From Breoghania sp. (GTDB lineage Bacteria > Pseudomonadota > Alphaproteobacteria > Rhizobiales > Stappiaceae), in NCBI RefSeq assembly GCF_030066895.1, contig NZ_JASJAV010000019.1, positions 62,001 to 126,000 of the forward strand: a stretch of 64,000 bases of DNA. Reading direction: 5' to 3'. Each line of letters opens with the position of its first letter. The first letter of the stretch is position 1. Positions 19,040-29,485 of this stretch are shown here, piece after piece. A program made the translations under genes and the position numbers. The notes beneath the pieces are model-generated. The model made no database searches, was not told the origin of the DNA, and worked only from the letters and a program-made list of their open reading frames with translations.

Positions 19040-20385
19040 TCAAGCCGCACGAATACTTGTCAGGAACTGGCTCACCTGCGACTGAAGCTTGCCCGAAAGC
19101 CCGGACAGTTCGCAGGCCGCCTCGCGCATTTCCTGGGAGGCCTGCTTGCTCGTTGTCGTTGCCTGCGTCAGCCGCTCCACGTTCGAGCCCACGCGCTCCG
19201 CACTGCCGTTGGCGTGGTGAACCGAGCGCGTGATTTCTTCCGTCGCCATGGTCTACTCGTTGACGGCGCCCAGAATGTGCCCGGAGATCTCGCTGATGCG
19301 GGTAATCGTATCGGTGATGGTGCGGATCGCGTTGACCGCCTGATCGGCCACCGTCTGAACCGAGACAACCTGAGAGGAAATTTCCTCCGTCGCCTTGCTG
19401 GTCTGCCTCTCTAGGGCCTTCACCTCGTTGGCGACCACCGCAAATCCCTTGCCCGCCTCACCGGCGCGCGCCGCTTCTATCGTGGCGTTGAGGGCCAGAA
19501 GATTGGTTTGATCGGCAATTTGGCTGATCAGATCCACCACCTCGCCGATCGCCTTGCCGCTTTCTGCCAGCCGGCCGACGATCACATCAATCTTGCGCGC
19601 CTCGTCCACCGCCTCCTCGACAATCGAGGCCGCCTGCCGCATGGCGCGGCCTATGCCGGAGACGGCTTCCAACAGTTTTTCCGCCGAGACAAAGACAGCA
19701 TCCACACCGCCGCGCTCGCATCCCCGAACGCGCCGGAAACATCCGTCACCGCCTCGCCTGAGGCCGTGACCGCCTCGCGCAGGTTATCCTTGTTGGAATC
19801 GACCCTGCCCGCCGCATTCGACAACGCGTCGACGACGCTGAGGACGGAGCGCTCGAAATCCTCCGCCACGTCCATCATCAACTGATGGCGATCCTCGTCG
19901 ACCCGGCGCTGGTCCGCCGTCTGGCGTTCCGCGTCCATCCGGGCGCACTCGGCAAGTTTCGTGCGGAAATCGATGACGGAGCGCGCAATGGTACCGATCT
20001 CGTCGGTACGGCCCTCGCCATCGATATGGACGTCGAAATCGCCCTGCGACATGCGGTCGAGACCGTTCTGCAGCCGGGTCAGTGGGCGGGCCACGCCCAG
20101 CGCCAGTGTCACGGCCATGACGAGGAAGAGCGCGCCGACCGGCATGCAGACGAGCACGATGGTCTGCATCTGGTCGAATATCAGCCCGTCCACATGGAAC
20201 GCCGCCCCCTGACCGATGAAGGCCGCGGTCTGATCGGGGTTACCGAGGGCGGAGGTCAGGGCTTCGCGAAAGACATAGAAGGCGTAGGCGGTACCCGCGA
20301 CCATGATCAGTGCGGCGCTGCCCACCAGCAGCATGAATCGGCCCAGGATCGTGAGCCGGAAAAACGAAGCGAAACCCGCAGACAT
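19040..20385 (-). pseudogene. methyl-accepting chemotaxis protein (one frameshift, one stop)
   Basis: Start chosen at ATG 20385 (MSAGFASFFRLTILGRF) because GGCGAGG lies about 6 bases upstream. Two membrane helices (FMLLVGSAALIMVAGTAYAF and IVLVCMPVGALFLVMAVTLAL) enclose a very short periplasmic part, so sensing is probably at or inside the membrane. A HAMP domain (RPLTRLQNGLDRMSQGDFDV) and the MCP signalling hairpin ([20 protein letters not shown] and [20 protein letters not shown]) follow. The frame breaks near 19703, and TAG at 19253 interrupts VNE-TMATEEITRSV where Gln is expected. The last 70 residues continue to the stop at 19040. Confidence 0.85.
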
Positions 20386-20518
20386 TGTTACCTCGCCCAT
20401 TCGGCGGGATCATGCAGGCTGCGTCGGGACGCATGGCACTTCCCCCGAGTGCGTGTCGGGGGCAAATCTCTGCGGCATAGGTAAAAATATCGTAGATGGA
20501 GGAGAATTTTCGAGGCGA

Positions 20519-21721
20519 TTACTGCGCCCGGCGATAGTCGTCGACGCGCCCCTCTACCTCCGGTAGCGGTCGCCCCTCGACAATCAACTTGTGCTGCAAA
20601 GATCCTTCCGCAGGGATAGCCGGCGCGATCTTTTCACCGGCCAGCGTATCCTTACGCGAGGCCCCGCCGCTCAACAAGATCAGATTTGCGTCATCGCCGG
20701 GAAAGGCAAGCTCCAGCGACGGCCCTTCCCCAAGGATACGTGCCAGACGCTGTTGAACGAAGAACGCAACCTTGCGATATCCGGGCCAGCTGAAATAGAG
20801 TCCGTCGGATGTACGCAAACGCCGACGTTTGCCGTCCACATCCGCTCCATAGGACGTGTATTTGCCTTCTTCCGACAAAAAAGTCTCCCAGATATCGACG
20901 AAAACGCCGTCGGCGGTCTCCACCTTTTCCTTGTAGAAATCGTTCAGATAACTGAAATCGGAGCGCCGATCGGGCCCGCTGGCAGGCGGCAGCCCGACCC
21001 AGACCAGCGGCTTGCGGGCGTCGCGCACGGACGCCACCGCGCGTTGCACGAGCTTGCGGTACGCCTCCTCCCAATCGGAATCGCGGAAGGCGGCGCGAGA
21101 GCCCTCATGCTCCAGCCGACGGCGATCGTCCGTGCCGAGCATGACCACGACCAAATTGGCATCTCCCCTGGCCAGCCGTTCAGCGATGCGGGTGGGCCAG
21201 TCGAGATCGCTTTCTCGGATCAGTCCGCGCGAGCGGGAGATTTCGCTGTCCACCTTGATGGTCAACGTCTGGGCGTAGGCGGCCTTGAGTCCACGCGCCA
21301 GCCCTTCCGCTATCGCGTCGCCGACAACGAGCACGGTGCGCGCGTTCTTGGTCTTCGGCTCTCCCTGGATCTTCGGCGGTGCGAGGGCGAAGGTCGTCAG
21401 CCTGCGCTGGGGTTTTTCGGGCTCCTTCAGCTTGCGCGGCAGCGCGGCGTGGCGCCCTCCGCGAAAGAGACGGAGCAACGGCGACAGCGGATGCCAACCG
21501 CTGTTATCCTGCGCAAGCACGATCGGCGCACCGGAAGCAGGTGCAGGCGCGGAAAGCCCGGCGGAGGCCGCCGGGACTGGAGCGCTCAGAGTGGCACCGG
21601 CAACCGGAGTAATGGGCGTCGGAGCACTGGAACTCGAAGCGGCCGCGGCCGATAGCGCGAAGCTGGCGGCGGCCAGCATCGTCACCGCAAAACCAATTAT
21701 CCGCACGTCCGACATCCGCAT
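20519..21721 (-). CDS. exported SGNH-type protein, DUF459 family
   Basis: Intact 400 residues. The signal peptide is MRMSDVRIIGFAVTMLAAASFALSA in outline, followed by a low-complexity Ala/Pro/Ser linker to about residue 75. The SGNH core follows: VLVVGDAIAEGLARGL (block I, with Asp-Ala in place of the classic GDS), VVVMLGTDDRRRLEHEG and WVGLPPASGPDRRSDFSYLNDFY. DUF459 (PF04311) proteins are periplasmic hydrolase-like proteins of unknown substrate. Because the usual nucleophile Ser of block I is not obvious (GDAIA), catalysis is uncertain. It lies 89 bases downstream of mltB on the same strand, a pairing typical of this order and suggestive of cell-envelope work. Confidence 0.82.
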   Translation of the reverse strand: MRMSDVRIIGFAVTMLAAASFALSAAAASSSSAPTPITPVAGATLSAPVPAASAGLSAPAPASGAPIVLAQDNSGWHPLSPLLRLFRGGRHAALPRKLKEPEKPQRRLTTFALAPPKIQGEPKTKNARTVLVVGDAIAEGLARGLKAAYAQTLTIKVDSEISRSRGLIRESDLDWPTRIAERLARGDANLVVVMLGTDDRRRLEHEGSRAAFRDSDWEEAYRKLVQRAVASVRDARKPLVWVGLPPASGPDRRSDFSYLNDFYKEKVETADGVFVDIWETFLSEEGKYTSYGADVDGKRRRLRTSDGLYFSWPGYRKVAFFVQQRLARILGEGPSLELAFPGDDANLILLSGGASRKDTLAGEKIAPAIPAEGSLQHKLIVEGRPLPEVEGRVDDYRRAQ

Positions 21722-21809
21722 CCTGATTTCACGCCTCGTTTCATGCCCGCCCCACGAGCTGACATGCGCACCATATACGTACGCCCGGCCCGCAGGTGCA
21801 AGCAGCCTG

Positions 21810-23087
21810 TCAGTCGCCCTGCAACTGCTTCAGCAGCAGGAAGCTGGCAAACCCGTCCGGCGCCATGCCCACATCGCGCTGGTAGGAGCGGATCGCCGCA
21901 CGGGTCTGACTGCCGATCTTGCCATCGACCGTACCCGCCTCGTAACCGCGCCGGTTCAGAAGCGACTGCATGCGCTTGGTTTCGTCGTCATTCAGCGGAC
22001 GGTCGCCATCCGGCCAGTTGCGCACGAAAGCGTCGCCGCCGCGCAGCCGGTCCGCCAGATGGCCTACCGCCAGCGCATAGGAATCGGCATTGTTGTAGCG
22101 CTTGATGACGTCGAAGTTCTTCAGCATCAGGAATGCGGGCCCCTTGGCCCCCGCGGGCGCCAAAAGATACACCTCGTCGGAAGGCCGGGGGAAGTTCCGG
22201 CCCTCGGTGCGCCGCACGCCCAGCTTTGCCCATTCGGCAAGCGGACGCTTCTTGCGCGTATCGCCCAGAGCATAGTTGAAGCCGTGCGGCAGCTTGACCT
22301 CATAGCCCCAGGTCTTACCCGGTTCCCAACCCGACGAATTCAGATAGGCCGCCGTGGACGCCAGCGCATCGGGGATCGAGCCCCAGATGTCACGCTTGCC
22401 ATCGCCGTCGAAATCGACCGCATAGGCGTTGTAGGTGGTGGGAATGAACTGGGTATGGCCCATCGCCCCCGCCCAGGAGCCCATCATGTGCGCCGGATCG
22501 ACGTCGCCATGCTGCAGGATCTTGAGCGCCGCGATCAGCTGCTTGCGACCGAAATTCTTGTAGCGGCCACCATCATAGGCGAGCGAAACCAGAGAACGGA
22601 CCACCGGCCGCATGATCTTGTGATTGTCGAGCACCGCGCCGTAGGCCGATTCCATGCCCCAGATCGCCACGACCACATGCCGGTCGACGCCGAAGGATTT
22701 CTCGATCTGATAGAGGACCGGGGCATTCTCCCGCAGCTTCTCGCGCCCGTTCTCGATCCGCGTATCTGAAACGACCCGTTCCAGATAGTCCCAGACCGGC
22801 TTGACGAATTCCGCCTGATTGTCGGTCTTGGCAATGACCTCGCGATCAAGCGTCACCCCGTGCATGGCATTGTCGTAGATCGCGCGCGAAATGCCCGCAG
22901 CATACGCCTGACGCCAGAAGCTGCGCTTCCAGCCGTCAAAGCTCGCCTGTGCATGTGCCGGTTCAAACAGCATCAGTGCGAATAGCGCTGCGATCGTCAT
23001 TGCGCCCGCACGGCGCAACGGAACTCGCTTTGCCGAAGCGCGAAAGGGGGCAAGGGAGCGAAGGGTGAACCTCGGAATGAAAGGCAT
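21810..23087 (-). CDS. mltB: lytic murein transglycosylase, MltB type with C-terminal peptidoglycan-binding domain
   Basis: Intact, about 425 residues from ATG 23087, chosen for its GGAGTAGAG ribosome site. Signal peptide: RRAGAMTIAALFALMLFEPAHAQ. The SLT_2 domain shows FGVDRHVVVAIWGMESAYG (catalytic Glu in WGMES), MGSWAGAMGHTQFIPTTYNAYA and DFDGDGKRDIWGSIPDALAS. The last 70 residues form a PG_binding_1 domain (RMQSLLNRRGYEAGTVDGKIG). It cleaves the MurNAc-GlcNAc bond to 1,6-anhydro products in the periplasm. Confidence 0.94.
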   Translation of the reverse strand: MPFIPRFTLRSLAPFRASAKRVPLRRAGAMTIAALFALMLFEPAHAQASFDGWKRSFWRQAYAAGISRAIYDNAMHGVTLDREVIAKTDNQAEFVKPVWDYLERVVSDTRIENGREKLRENAPVLYQIEKSFGVDRHVVVAIWGMESAYGAVLDNHKIMRPVVRSLVSLAYDGGRYKNFGRKQLIAALKILQHGDVDPAHMMGSWAGAMGHTQFIPTTYNAYAVDFDGDGKRDIWGSIPDALASTAAYLNSSGWEPGKTWGYEVKLPHGFNYALGDTRKKRPLAEWAKLGVRRTEGRNFPRPSDEVYLLAPAGAKGPAFLMLKNFDVIKRYNNADSYALAVGHLADRLRGGDAFVRNWPDGDRPLNDDETKRMQSLLNRRGYEAGTVDGKIGSQTRAAIRSYQRDVGMAPDGFASFLLLKQLQGD

Positions 23088-23178
23088 CTCTACTCCGATA
23101 TCCAAATCTCGATGTTCAAAGATGGATCGGAGCCGACAATTCCGGCGCGAGAATGACGCAAGGTTATCGTTTTTCTTC

Positions 23179-24641
23179 TCAACGCCGGAACCGAACGCCG
23201 GCTTCGATCGTGTGACTGTCGTAATCCTGACCCGCACGAGAGCTGTCGAAATGCTCGTAGCTGTATTCCGCCTGCAGGTCCGTCATATCCGTGATGGCGT
23301 AGGTCGCCGTCGCGCTGCCGGTATAGGTCAGCTCGTTCAGGTCGATGCCCTGGTAGGAACGGTAGGCGGCCCCGCCGGAGACGGACACGGCAACCTCGTT
23401 CGTCAGCGAATGCGCCACGGTCAACTCGCCGAGACGCACCAGCGATCCCGAGGCCCCGGTCAGGGAGGAGGCCTCGAATGTTGTCGATGCGCTGAGCCGC
23501 ACCGACGTCAGCCTGGTCGTCGCCGGTAATGTCTTCCGCGCGCCAGCCGACGCCGATCTCTCCCGAGAGCTTGCCCCCGTTATCGACCGCCACGCCGGTT
23601 CGCACCGCATAGCCGTTCGCATTGCGATCGCTATCGTCCTCGAAGAAACGCCCGAGAAGGGTCGCCCCGGCAAAGGGCGAGACGGTGGAGCGCAGTCCGT
23701 AGGCAACGCGCACCGTGCCCGATGCCACCACGTTGTCACGCTCCTCGTCGCCCGATCCGCCGGTATAGAGACTGGCGTCGAGCCCGCCCCGCAGCGTCAA
23801 CGCGACGAGCCCGGCATCGCGCGTCACTCCCAGCGAGCCGGAAAGCCCGTGCTGATAGGTTCGCTTCGAGCCGCTCTGGTTTTCCGAACTCGACAGGGAT
23901 TCCGGACTGACCGTATAGGAGCCGCGGGCATCCACTGTAGTCACCTCGCCCGCATCGATGCGCAGCGAGCCGGTGGCCTCTTCCGGTAATATCGTCATCC
24001 TGCGCGCCGGTCGGCGCATCCGGATAACCGGTGAAGTTGCCCCTGAGGTTCAGCTCCAGCGCATGCCTGTCCCAGTCGCTCGATATGCGCACGGACGGAT
24101 CCACCCGATAGAACGAACCCGCCTCGCCTCCGGCCGCGCCCTGCACGTTCGATGTCGCCCCGCCGCGCATGATCAGTTCCGGGAAAAGCAGAAAGTTTCC
24201 GGCCCGAATGCCGCGCGGCGCATCGCGTACCGTGTCGCCGACAAGGCTGCCGTCGACGACGTTCGCCTGCCGGATCGATCCGGTCGTCAGCGGCGCCACC
24301 GGGGCGACCGGCTGCACGGGTCCCGCCGCCGCAGCTTCGTCTTCCGGAGAAGGCCCGAGGGGCCGTTCCGGCGGCATGGCCGCACCGGTCTCGCTCTCCG
24401 CGTTCGTATCCGTCGCCGTCTTGTCAGTGCCGGTCGTGCTGCGCGTGCTCGTGGTGCTGAGATCCTTGCCGTAGGAACCATCGCCGAGCAGATCGTCGTC
24501 CGGCTCCGTTCCCTCGTTCCAGACGTCGATACCGCTTGAATCGGAGGCAAACAATCCCCGTAACGCGCCTGAATCGCGCGTTTGGGCGGCGGCCGTGGTT
24601 GCAACGGCCAGAACGCAGAGAACGAGTGCGGTACGCATCAT
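23179..24641 (-). pseudogene. outer-membrane beta-barrel protein (frameshifted)
   Basis: Signal peptide MMRTALVLCVLAVATTAAAQ, then a Thr/Asp/Pro-rich low-complexity region, then GIRAGNFLLFPELIMRGGATSN, typical of the BBP2_2 outer-membrane barrels of Hyphomicrobiales. Alternating amphipathic strands continue to the final EAGVRFRR; the C-terminal residues fit barrel insertion only loosely. The frame changes near 23995 (PTGAQDD to ILPEEATGSLRIDAG) and near 23520 (EDITGDD onwards). Function is not known for this family. It is divergent from the KpsF-type gene. Confidence 0.72.
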
Positions 24642-24896
24642 CTGCCTGATCGGCCCGGTTCCATTGGGCGCGCTCGTTTGCGCGCGTTCATACTTTCCGA
24701 AGTGTAAAAAACTTTGGTTAATTTTATTTTGTGATGCTGTACGGAAATCCGTTGTCCGGGTCGGTTACAGGCTCGTTTTGTGCAAAGCAGGCATATCGTC
24801 TCGGTATTGCCGCAAACATTTGATATTGAGAGCAAAGGATGCGAAACAAGGTCCGGCCGGGACGACCGGACACGCAGGGTCGGCCGGTCATGGCGC

Positions 24897-25934
24897 ATGA
24901 GGACGTCAGTGTTTAATCCGGAAAATCAGCCCGGCGCGGAGGCCGCTAACTCCGCCGACGAGCGCGCTCAGAAATGGATCGTTTCCGCCGAGCACACGCT
25001 TGATACGGAAATCACCGCAATCAAGGCGTTGCGCGCAGCACTGAGCAACGGCCTGTCGGTGTCCTTCACCAGGGCGGTCGACCTGATCAGCAAGCTCACC
25101 GACGGGCGCCTGATCGTCACCGGCGTGGGCAAGAGCGGACGTATCGGCACCAAAATGGCGGCGACCTTCGCCTCCACCGGCACGCCGGCCTTCTTCGTTC
25201 ACGCCACCGAGGCGAGCCATGGCGACCTCGGCATGATCACCGAGCGCGACGTCGTCATCGCCATTTCCTGGTCGGGAGAGACGCATGAACTGGCCCCCAC
25301 CATCGCCTATACGCGCCGCTTCAACGTGCCGCTGATCGCCGTCACCTCGCGCAAGGACAGCGCACTGGGTCGCGTGGCCAATATCGTGCTGGCCTTGCCG
25401 CGTGTCGATGAAGCCTGCCCGCTGGGCCTGGCGCCGACTTCCTCCACCATCATCCAGATGGCCATCGGCGACGCGCTCGCCATCGCCCTTCTGGAAGCGC
25501 GCGGCTTCACGACGCGCGATTTCTCGATTTTCCATCCCGGCGGACGACTGGGCGCCAGCCTGCGTCTGGTGCGCGAGATCATGCATACCGGCGAGGACAT
25601 GCCGGTGATGCCGCTCGGCACCCCGGTGCGCGAGGCGATCGTGCTGATGACGAGCAAGGGCTTCGGCTGCCTCGGCATTGTCAACGGCCTGCACAAGCTC
25701 GTCGGCATCATCACCGACGGCGACCTGCGCCGCCACATGGACAGCAATTTCCTCGATCGCAAGGTCGAGGATATCATGACGCGCGATCCCAAGGTGGTGG
25801 CTCCCGATCTTCTGGTCGCCTCCGCCCTGGAGCATCTGCATTCCTCCTCCATCACGGCCCTTTTCGTGGTGGAAGACGGCCGCCCCGTCGGCATCGTGCA
25901 TTTCCACGATCTGCTGCGCGTCGGCGCTGCTTGA
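24897..25934 (+). CDS. kdsD: KpsF/GutQ-type sugar isomerase (arabinose-5-phosphate isomerase)
   Basis: Intact, about 345 residues from ATG 24897 (MRTSVFNPENQ). It has an N-terminal SIS domain (RLIVTGVGKSGRIGTKMAATFASTGTPAFFVHATEASHGDLGM, cited in pieces: TGVGKSGRIG, ASTGTP, EASHGDLG) and two CBS domains (from MHTGEDMPVMPLG and from IMTRDPKVVAP). It interconverts ribulose-5-phosphate and arabinose-5-phosphate for Kdo and lipopolysaccharide. The ribosome site of the chosen ATG is weak. A hairpin terminator follows. Confidence 0.92.
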   Translation: MRTSVFNPENQPGAEAANSADERAQKWIVSAEHTLDTEITAIKALRAALSNGLSVSFTRAVDLISKLTDGRLIVTGVGKSGRIGTKMAATFASTGTPAFFVHATEASHGDLGMITERDVVIAISWSGETHELAPTIAYTRRFNVPLIAVTSRKDSALGRVANIVLALPRVDEACPLGLAPTSSTIIQMAIGDALAIALLEARGFTTRDFSIFHPGGRLGASLRLVREIMHTGEDMPVMPLGTPVREAIVLMTSKGFGCLGIVNGLHKLVGIITDGDLRRHMDSNFLDRKVEDIMTRDPKVVAPDLLVASALEHLHSSSITALFVVEDGRPVGIVHFHDLLRVGAA

Positions 25935-25943
25935 GGCCTGACG

Positions 25944-25967
25944 ACGGGGCTTCGCGAGCCCCGTTTC
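25944..25967 (+). terminator. Rho-independent terminator after kdsD
   Basis: ACGGGGCT (25944-25951) pairs perfectly with AGCCCCGT (25957-25964) over the loop TCGCG, followed by TTT. Confidence 0.75.
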
Positions 25968-26419
25968 CTGCCTGTATGAGCGCTTTTTCATCGCCGCACT
26001 CAGGCGCGACACCTCAACCAAACTCCACCCGTCCGCTGAAACGATCCCTCCCCGTATCGCCTTGCGACAAAAGGCCGTTCAGGGGTTTGCAAGCGCACAT
26101 TTCTGCGGCCGCTTACCTTTTTCAGGGGCCCTTCGCAGCTTTTCCATCGTTCGATTTTCCAATCCAACCCCCGTTGTTTCCCCTTTGTAAACAATAACCA
26201 TGGCGAAGTGCCGTGTGCGTCCATTCTCGGTCGCGATTAGCAATTGCTTAGCGACACCTCGCTTAAGGTGGGCAACGAATACGGGGCTGAAACGGGATCG
26301 GGCTGACTTTCGACAGTATGACACCCCTCTGTCGGCAAGCCTTAGACCATTAACGTAAACGAGGGCGTCGAGCATCGTCGACAAGACATGTCCCGGCGGC
26401 TGAGGAGCAGCATCCGGCT
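25968..26419. other. intergenic leader upstream of the stator operon
   Basis: No gene is supported. The stretch is poorer in G+C than its surroundings, with T- and A-tracts at 26150-26205. It probably holds the motAB promoter; no sigma-54 or class-specific flagellar promoter was recognised with confidence. Confidence 0.4.
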
Positions 26420-27144
26420 ATGGATCTTGCTAGTATCATCGGTGTCTTGAGAGCCCTGGCTGTCGTTATCGCCGCGATCTTCGTGGGTGGCAGCTTTTCC
26501 CAGTTCGTCGACATTCCCTTCATTCTGATCGTCATCGGCGGCGGTTTCGCCGCGACCCTCATCCGTTTTCCGCCAAGGTCGCCTTCTCCCACAAGAAGGT
26601 CGAGCCGCGCGAACTGGTCGAGAAGATCACCGAGCTCGCTGATACCGCCCGCAAGTCCGGCCCTCTCGGACTGGAGAATGTCGAAGTTTCCGAGCCGACG
26701 CTGGCGCACGGCGTCCAGTACATCGCCGACGGCTATGACGGCGACTTCATCAAGGGCTCTATGAAGCGCGAGCGCGATCTCTACCTGGAGCGCCTGTCGG
26801 AAGACAAACGCGTCTTCAAGGCGCTGGGCGACAGCACGCCCGCCTTCGGCATGATCGGCACGCTGGTCGGCCTCGTGCAGATGCTCGCCAACATGGACGG
26901 ATCCCTCCACCATCCGCCCTTCCATGGCGGTGGCCCTGCTGACGGCGCTCTGATTTCCAATGCGGTTTGTCTACCTCTGGTCGACAAGCTGGATTCGAAA
27001 TTTGACGTCGAGGAGCTGAACCAGACGCTTGTCATCGACGGCGTAATGCAGATACGGGAATCCAAGAGCCCCGCCATCATCCGCGAAATGCTGATCGCTT
27101 ATCTGCCGGAAAAGAGCCGGGGCGACTTCCAGAAAGCGGCCTGA
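26420..27144 (+). pseudogene. motA: MotA/PomA-type flagellar stator subunit (frameshifts and a small deletion)
   Basis: Starts MDLASIIGVLRALAVVIAAIF. Stator A subunit with four membrane helices that forms the ion channel with MotB. The frame breaks near 26567 (LIRFP to SAKVAFSHKKVEPRELVEKI). FGMIGTLVGLVQMLANMD is the third helix. The part after it reads out of frame from about 26897 to 26952, where the frame should give DPSTIRPSMAVALLTAL. About ten bases are missing between two copies of CGGCGCTCT, after which ISNAVCLPLVDKL restores the frame. PomA-like spacing suggests the Na+ family, but the ion is not decided. Confidence 0.82.
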
Positions 27145-27163
27145 CGGACGGGAGCACGAGACG

Positions 27164-28012
27164 ATGGGAAAGAAAAAGCAAGCGGGCGGCGGCGCACCGG
27201 AATGGCTGGTCACCTTTGCCGACCTGATGTCGCTTCTCGTCTGCTTCTTCGTGCTCATCATCTCCTTTTCCATTCAGGATCGCGAAAAGCTGCAGGTCGT
27301 CGCGGGCTCCATGAAGGATGCTTTCGGCGTGAAGGAAAACTCACGCCGAAGCGGCATGATCGAGGTGCAGGGCATCCCCATCCGGCAATACATAAAGGAC
27401 CTCTCCCAGCGCCCGCAGGAGCAGGATTCCGACTTCTCCAACGAACGTCACGAACAGCGCTCCAAGCAGGGTCCGGAAGACAATACCCACGACGTCGAGA
27501 AGGCCAATATCGAGAAACCCCGCCAGTTCGCCACCGCCGCCTCCATTCGTCAGGCCTGGTAGGAAATGCCCGAGATCACCGAATTCCAGTCGAACCTGAT
27601 CATTGAAGAGAACGAGGAAGGGCTGAACATCATGCTGGTCGACCAGGACGGCCGCTCGATGTTCCCGGAAGGCTCGAAATATCCTTACGAGACGACCCGC
27701 AAGCTCCTGTCCAAGATGGCGCCTGTGCTGATGGAAATGCCCAATCGCATCAAGGTCACCGGACACACCATGTCGGGCAGCGGCGGCCAGGGTTCCGGCT
27801 ACACAAATTGGGAACTGTCCGCCGACCGCGCCAATGCGGCGCGTCAGATCCTGTCGGAATACGGCGTCAAAGATGACCGCTTCTTCGCGGTGGTCGGCAA
27901 GGCGGACACCGATCCGCTTTTCCCGCACGACCCCTATCTGGCGGCCAACCGGCGTATCTCCATCCTGCTGATGAACGAAAGCCCGCTCCTGCCGGTCGAC
28001 TACAATCCCTGA
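27164..28012 (+). pseudogene. motB: MotB-type stator subunit, OmpA-like C-terminus (one in-frame TAG)
   Basis: Follows motA by 19 bases. One N-terminal helix, FADLMSLLVCFFVLIISFS, holds the ion-carrying Asp of the plug/helix region. A linker rich in Glu, Gln and Asp precedes the OmpA/MotB peptidoglycan-binding domain (KVTGHTMSGSGG, WELSADRANAARQIL, FFAVVGKADTDPL). TAG at 27560 splits SIRQAW-EMPEITEF; a single C to T change from CAG (Gln) explains it, and no frameshift is needed. About 282 residues if read through. Confidence 0.88.
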
Positions 28013-28440
28013 GATATCGAAAACCGGGCGAAGCGCCTTACGGCTCAAAGCGCGTTGATCGCACACATCGCTCTTGCGAACAGCAACGCCGGGTAGAAAC
28101 CACACGGCTCGCGCCTCCGCACGGGTTGAGCCATGCCAGGTCACGGCGCCCCATTCCGCGACAAACGCGATCCGCAACATCTCGGCCCAGTTCAGGCGAC
28201 AGGTCCGCCCTGCGGTTCTCATCTCCCGCCTAGCCACCACCGCCGCAAGCCGCCTTGCACCACCTTCCGTTACACTTCTTTCATTTATACAAACCTGACG
28301 CTGTACCTATTCCCGACGAGGCCAACCACTCCTTGTAACACTCTTTCGATACACCTCATTTTCTCTACGCCTTTCGTTTGCGACGGACTGTCTCCCCTCC
28401 CCTCTTCCTCTTCGCTCTTCGGAATTTGAGCTGAGTCAAA
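28013..28440. other. intergenic region with a pyrimidine-rich strand
   Basis: No gene supported. From about 28255 to 28430 the plus strand is unusually rich in C and T (for example CTTCCGTTACACTTCTTTC and CTCCCCTCCCCTCTTCCTC) with few G. This does not look like coding sequence. Confidence 0.4.
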
Positions 28441-28453
28441 GCATGTACGTCTT

Positions 28454-28496
28454 TTGACTGGACATATAGTCAGTGCCTAAACTGTACGTACGTACA
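28454..28496 (+). promoter_or_regulatory. promoter with perfect palindromic operator TGTACGTACGTACA
   Basis: TTGACT (28454-28459), 17 bases, CTAAAC is a plausible housekeeping promoter. Directly after it lies the 14-bp perfect palindrome TGTACGTACGTACA (28483-28496), and a half-site TGTACGT occurs just upstream at 28444. This is the position of a repressor operator for the transporter/cyclase/BKACE operon; the TetR protein encoded at 31345 is the obvious candidate binder. Confidence 0.55.
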
Positions 28497-28578
28497 ATCT
28501 ATTCGAGCGACGCGGGCCTGCCCGCAACGAGGAGCTTCGACGGGCAGAGCCACAGCTTTGACTGCTATGGAGGACGAT

Positions 28579-29462
28579 GTGGCGAATTCCCAGAAATACC
28601 GGGTACTAGGGGATAGCTTTGCTGCTTACACCTTCGACGCCTTTGATCTGCTTCTGCTGGCAATGGCGTTTCAGCCGATCATGAATGATCTGGACCTGAC
28701 CCGCTCCGAAGCGGACATGCTTGCGACCGCGACGCTGATTGGCGTCGGGTTCTCCAGCGTCCTCATGGGCTGGTATTCCGACAATTTCGGTCGGCGCAAG
28801 GCGATGCTCTGGTCCCTTGTCTCCTTCAGCCTTCTCACCATGCTGATCGCGGTCGCCCAGACATGGACCCAGATCCTGATCCTCCGCTTCCTGGCAGGCC
28901 TCGGTCTTGGGGGACTATGGGGGGTCATCGCGGCCTATATTGCCGAAGCCTTTCCACCCAAGCAGCGCGGCCTGTCGGTCGCCGACATGGGGCTGTTCAT
29001 GACCATCCTCTCGGTAGGCATGTTCTTCGGCTACAACCTCTTCGGCTGACTTGCCGACATCATCGGAAAGCGCAATGCGCTGGCCCTGTCGCTGTGCAGT
29101 TCAGGGATCATGCTCGCCATCTACGCCCTGACCGAGACCCCCTCCATGCTGCTGTGGATGGGCCCGGCCTATGCCTTATTCATGGCCTTCGTCGGCCTGA
29201 TGGGCTCCTACTACGGCGAACTCTATCCGGTCCGCATCCGCACCACGGGGTCCGGCTTCTGCTTCAACGTCGGACGAGGCGTCTCTGCCTTTGCGCACCG
29301 CTGGTTCTCGGCGGTCTTGCGACGACCTTTTCCCTGCAGGCGCTGATCCTGTTCTGCTCCATCCCATTCCTGATTGCTGGCCTGATGGCACTGATGCTGC
29401 CGCGGTCCGAAACCCTGCGCGAAAATGCTGTCCCCGCCCCCAAGGCACCGACGGCCGGTTGA
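28579..29462 (+). pseudogene. MFS transporter, aromatic acid/sialate symporter type (stop, frameshift, missing middle)
   Basis: GTG 28579 has GGAGG five bases upstream and is preferred; ATG 28567 is the alternative. TM1 region: FAAYTFDAFDLLLLAMAF; the MFS motif after TM2 is WYSDNFGRRKAMLWS. TGA at 29047 interrupts YNLFG-LADIIGKRN where Trp is normal, and the frame slips near 29290 before LVLGGLATTFSLQ. After KQRGLSVADMGLFM the protein jumps straight to what is normally helix 7 (SVGMFFGYNLFG), so about 100 residues (helices 5-6 and the central loop) seem to be missing. Total about 300 residues against more than 400 usually. Confidence 0.75.
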
Positions 29463-29485
29463 TCGCAAGTGAGGAGATTTAGACT

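Noticed and set aside
26079-26384. Minus-strand coding frame upstream of motA
   Set aside because: No start context, no recognised family, skewed composition; treated as intergenic.
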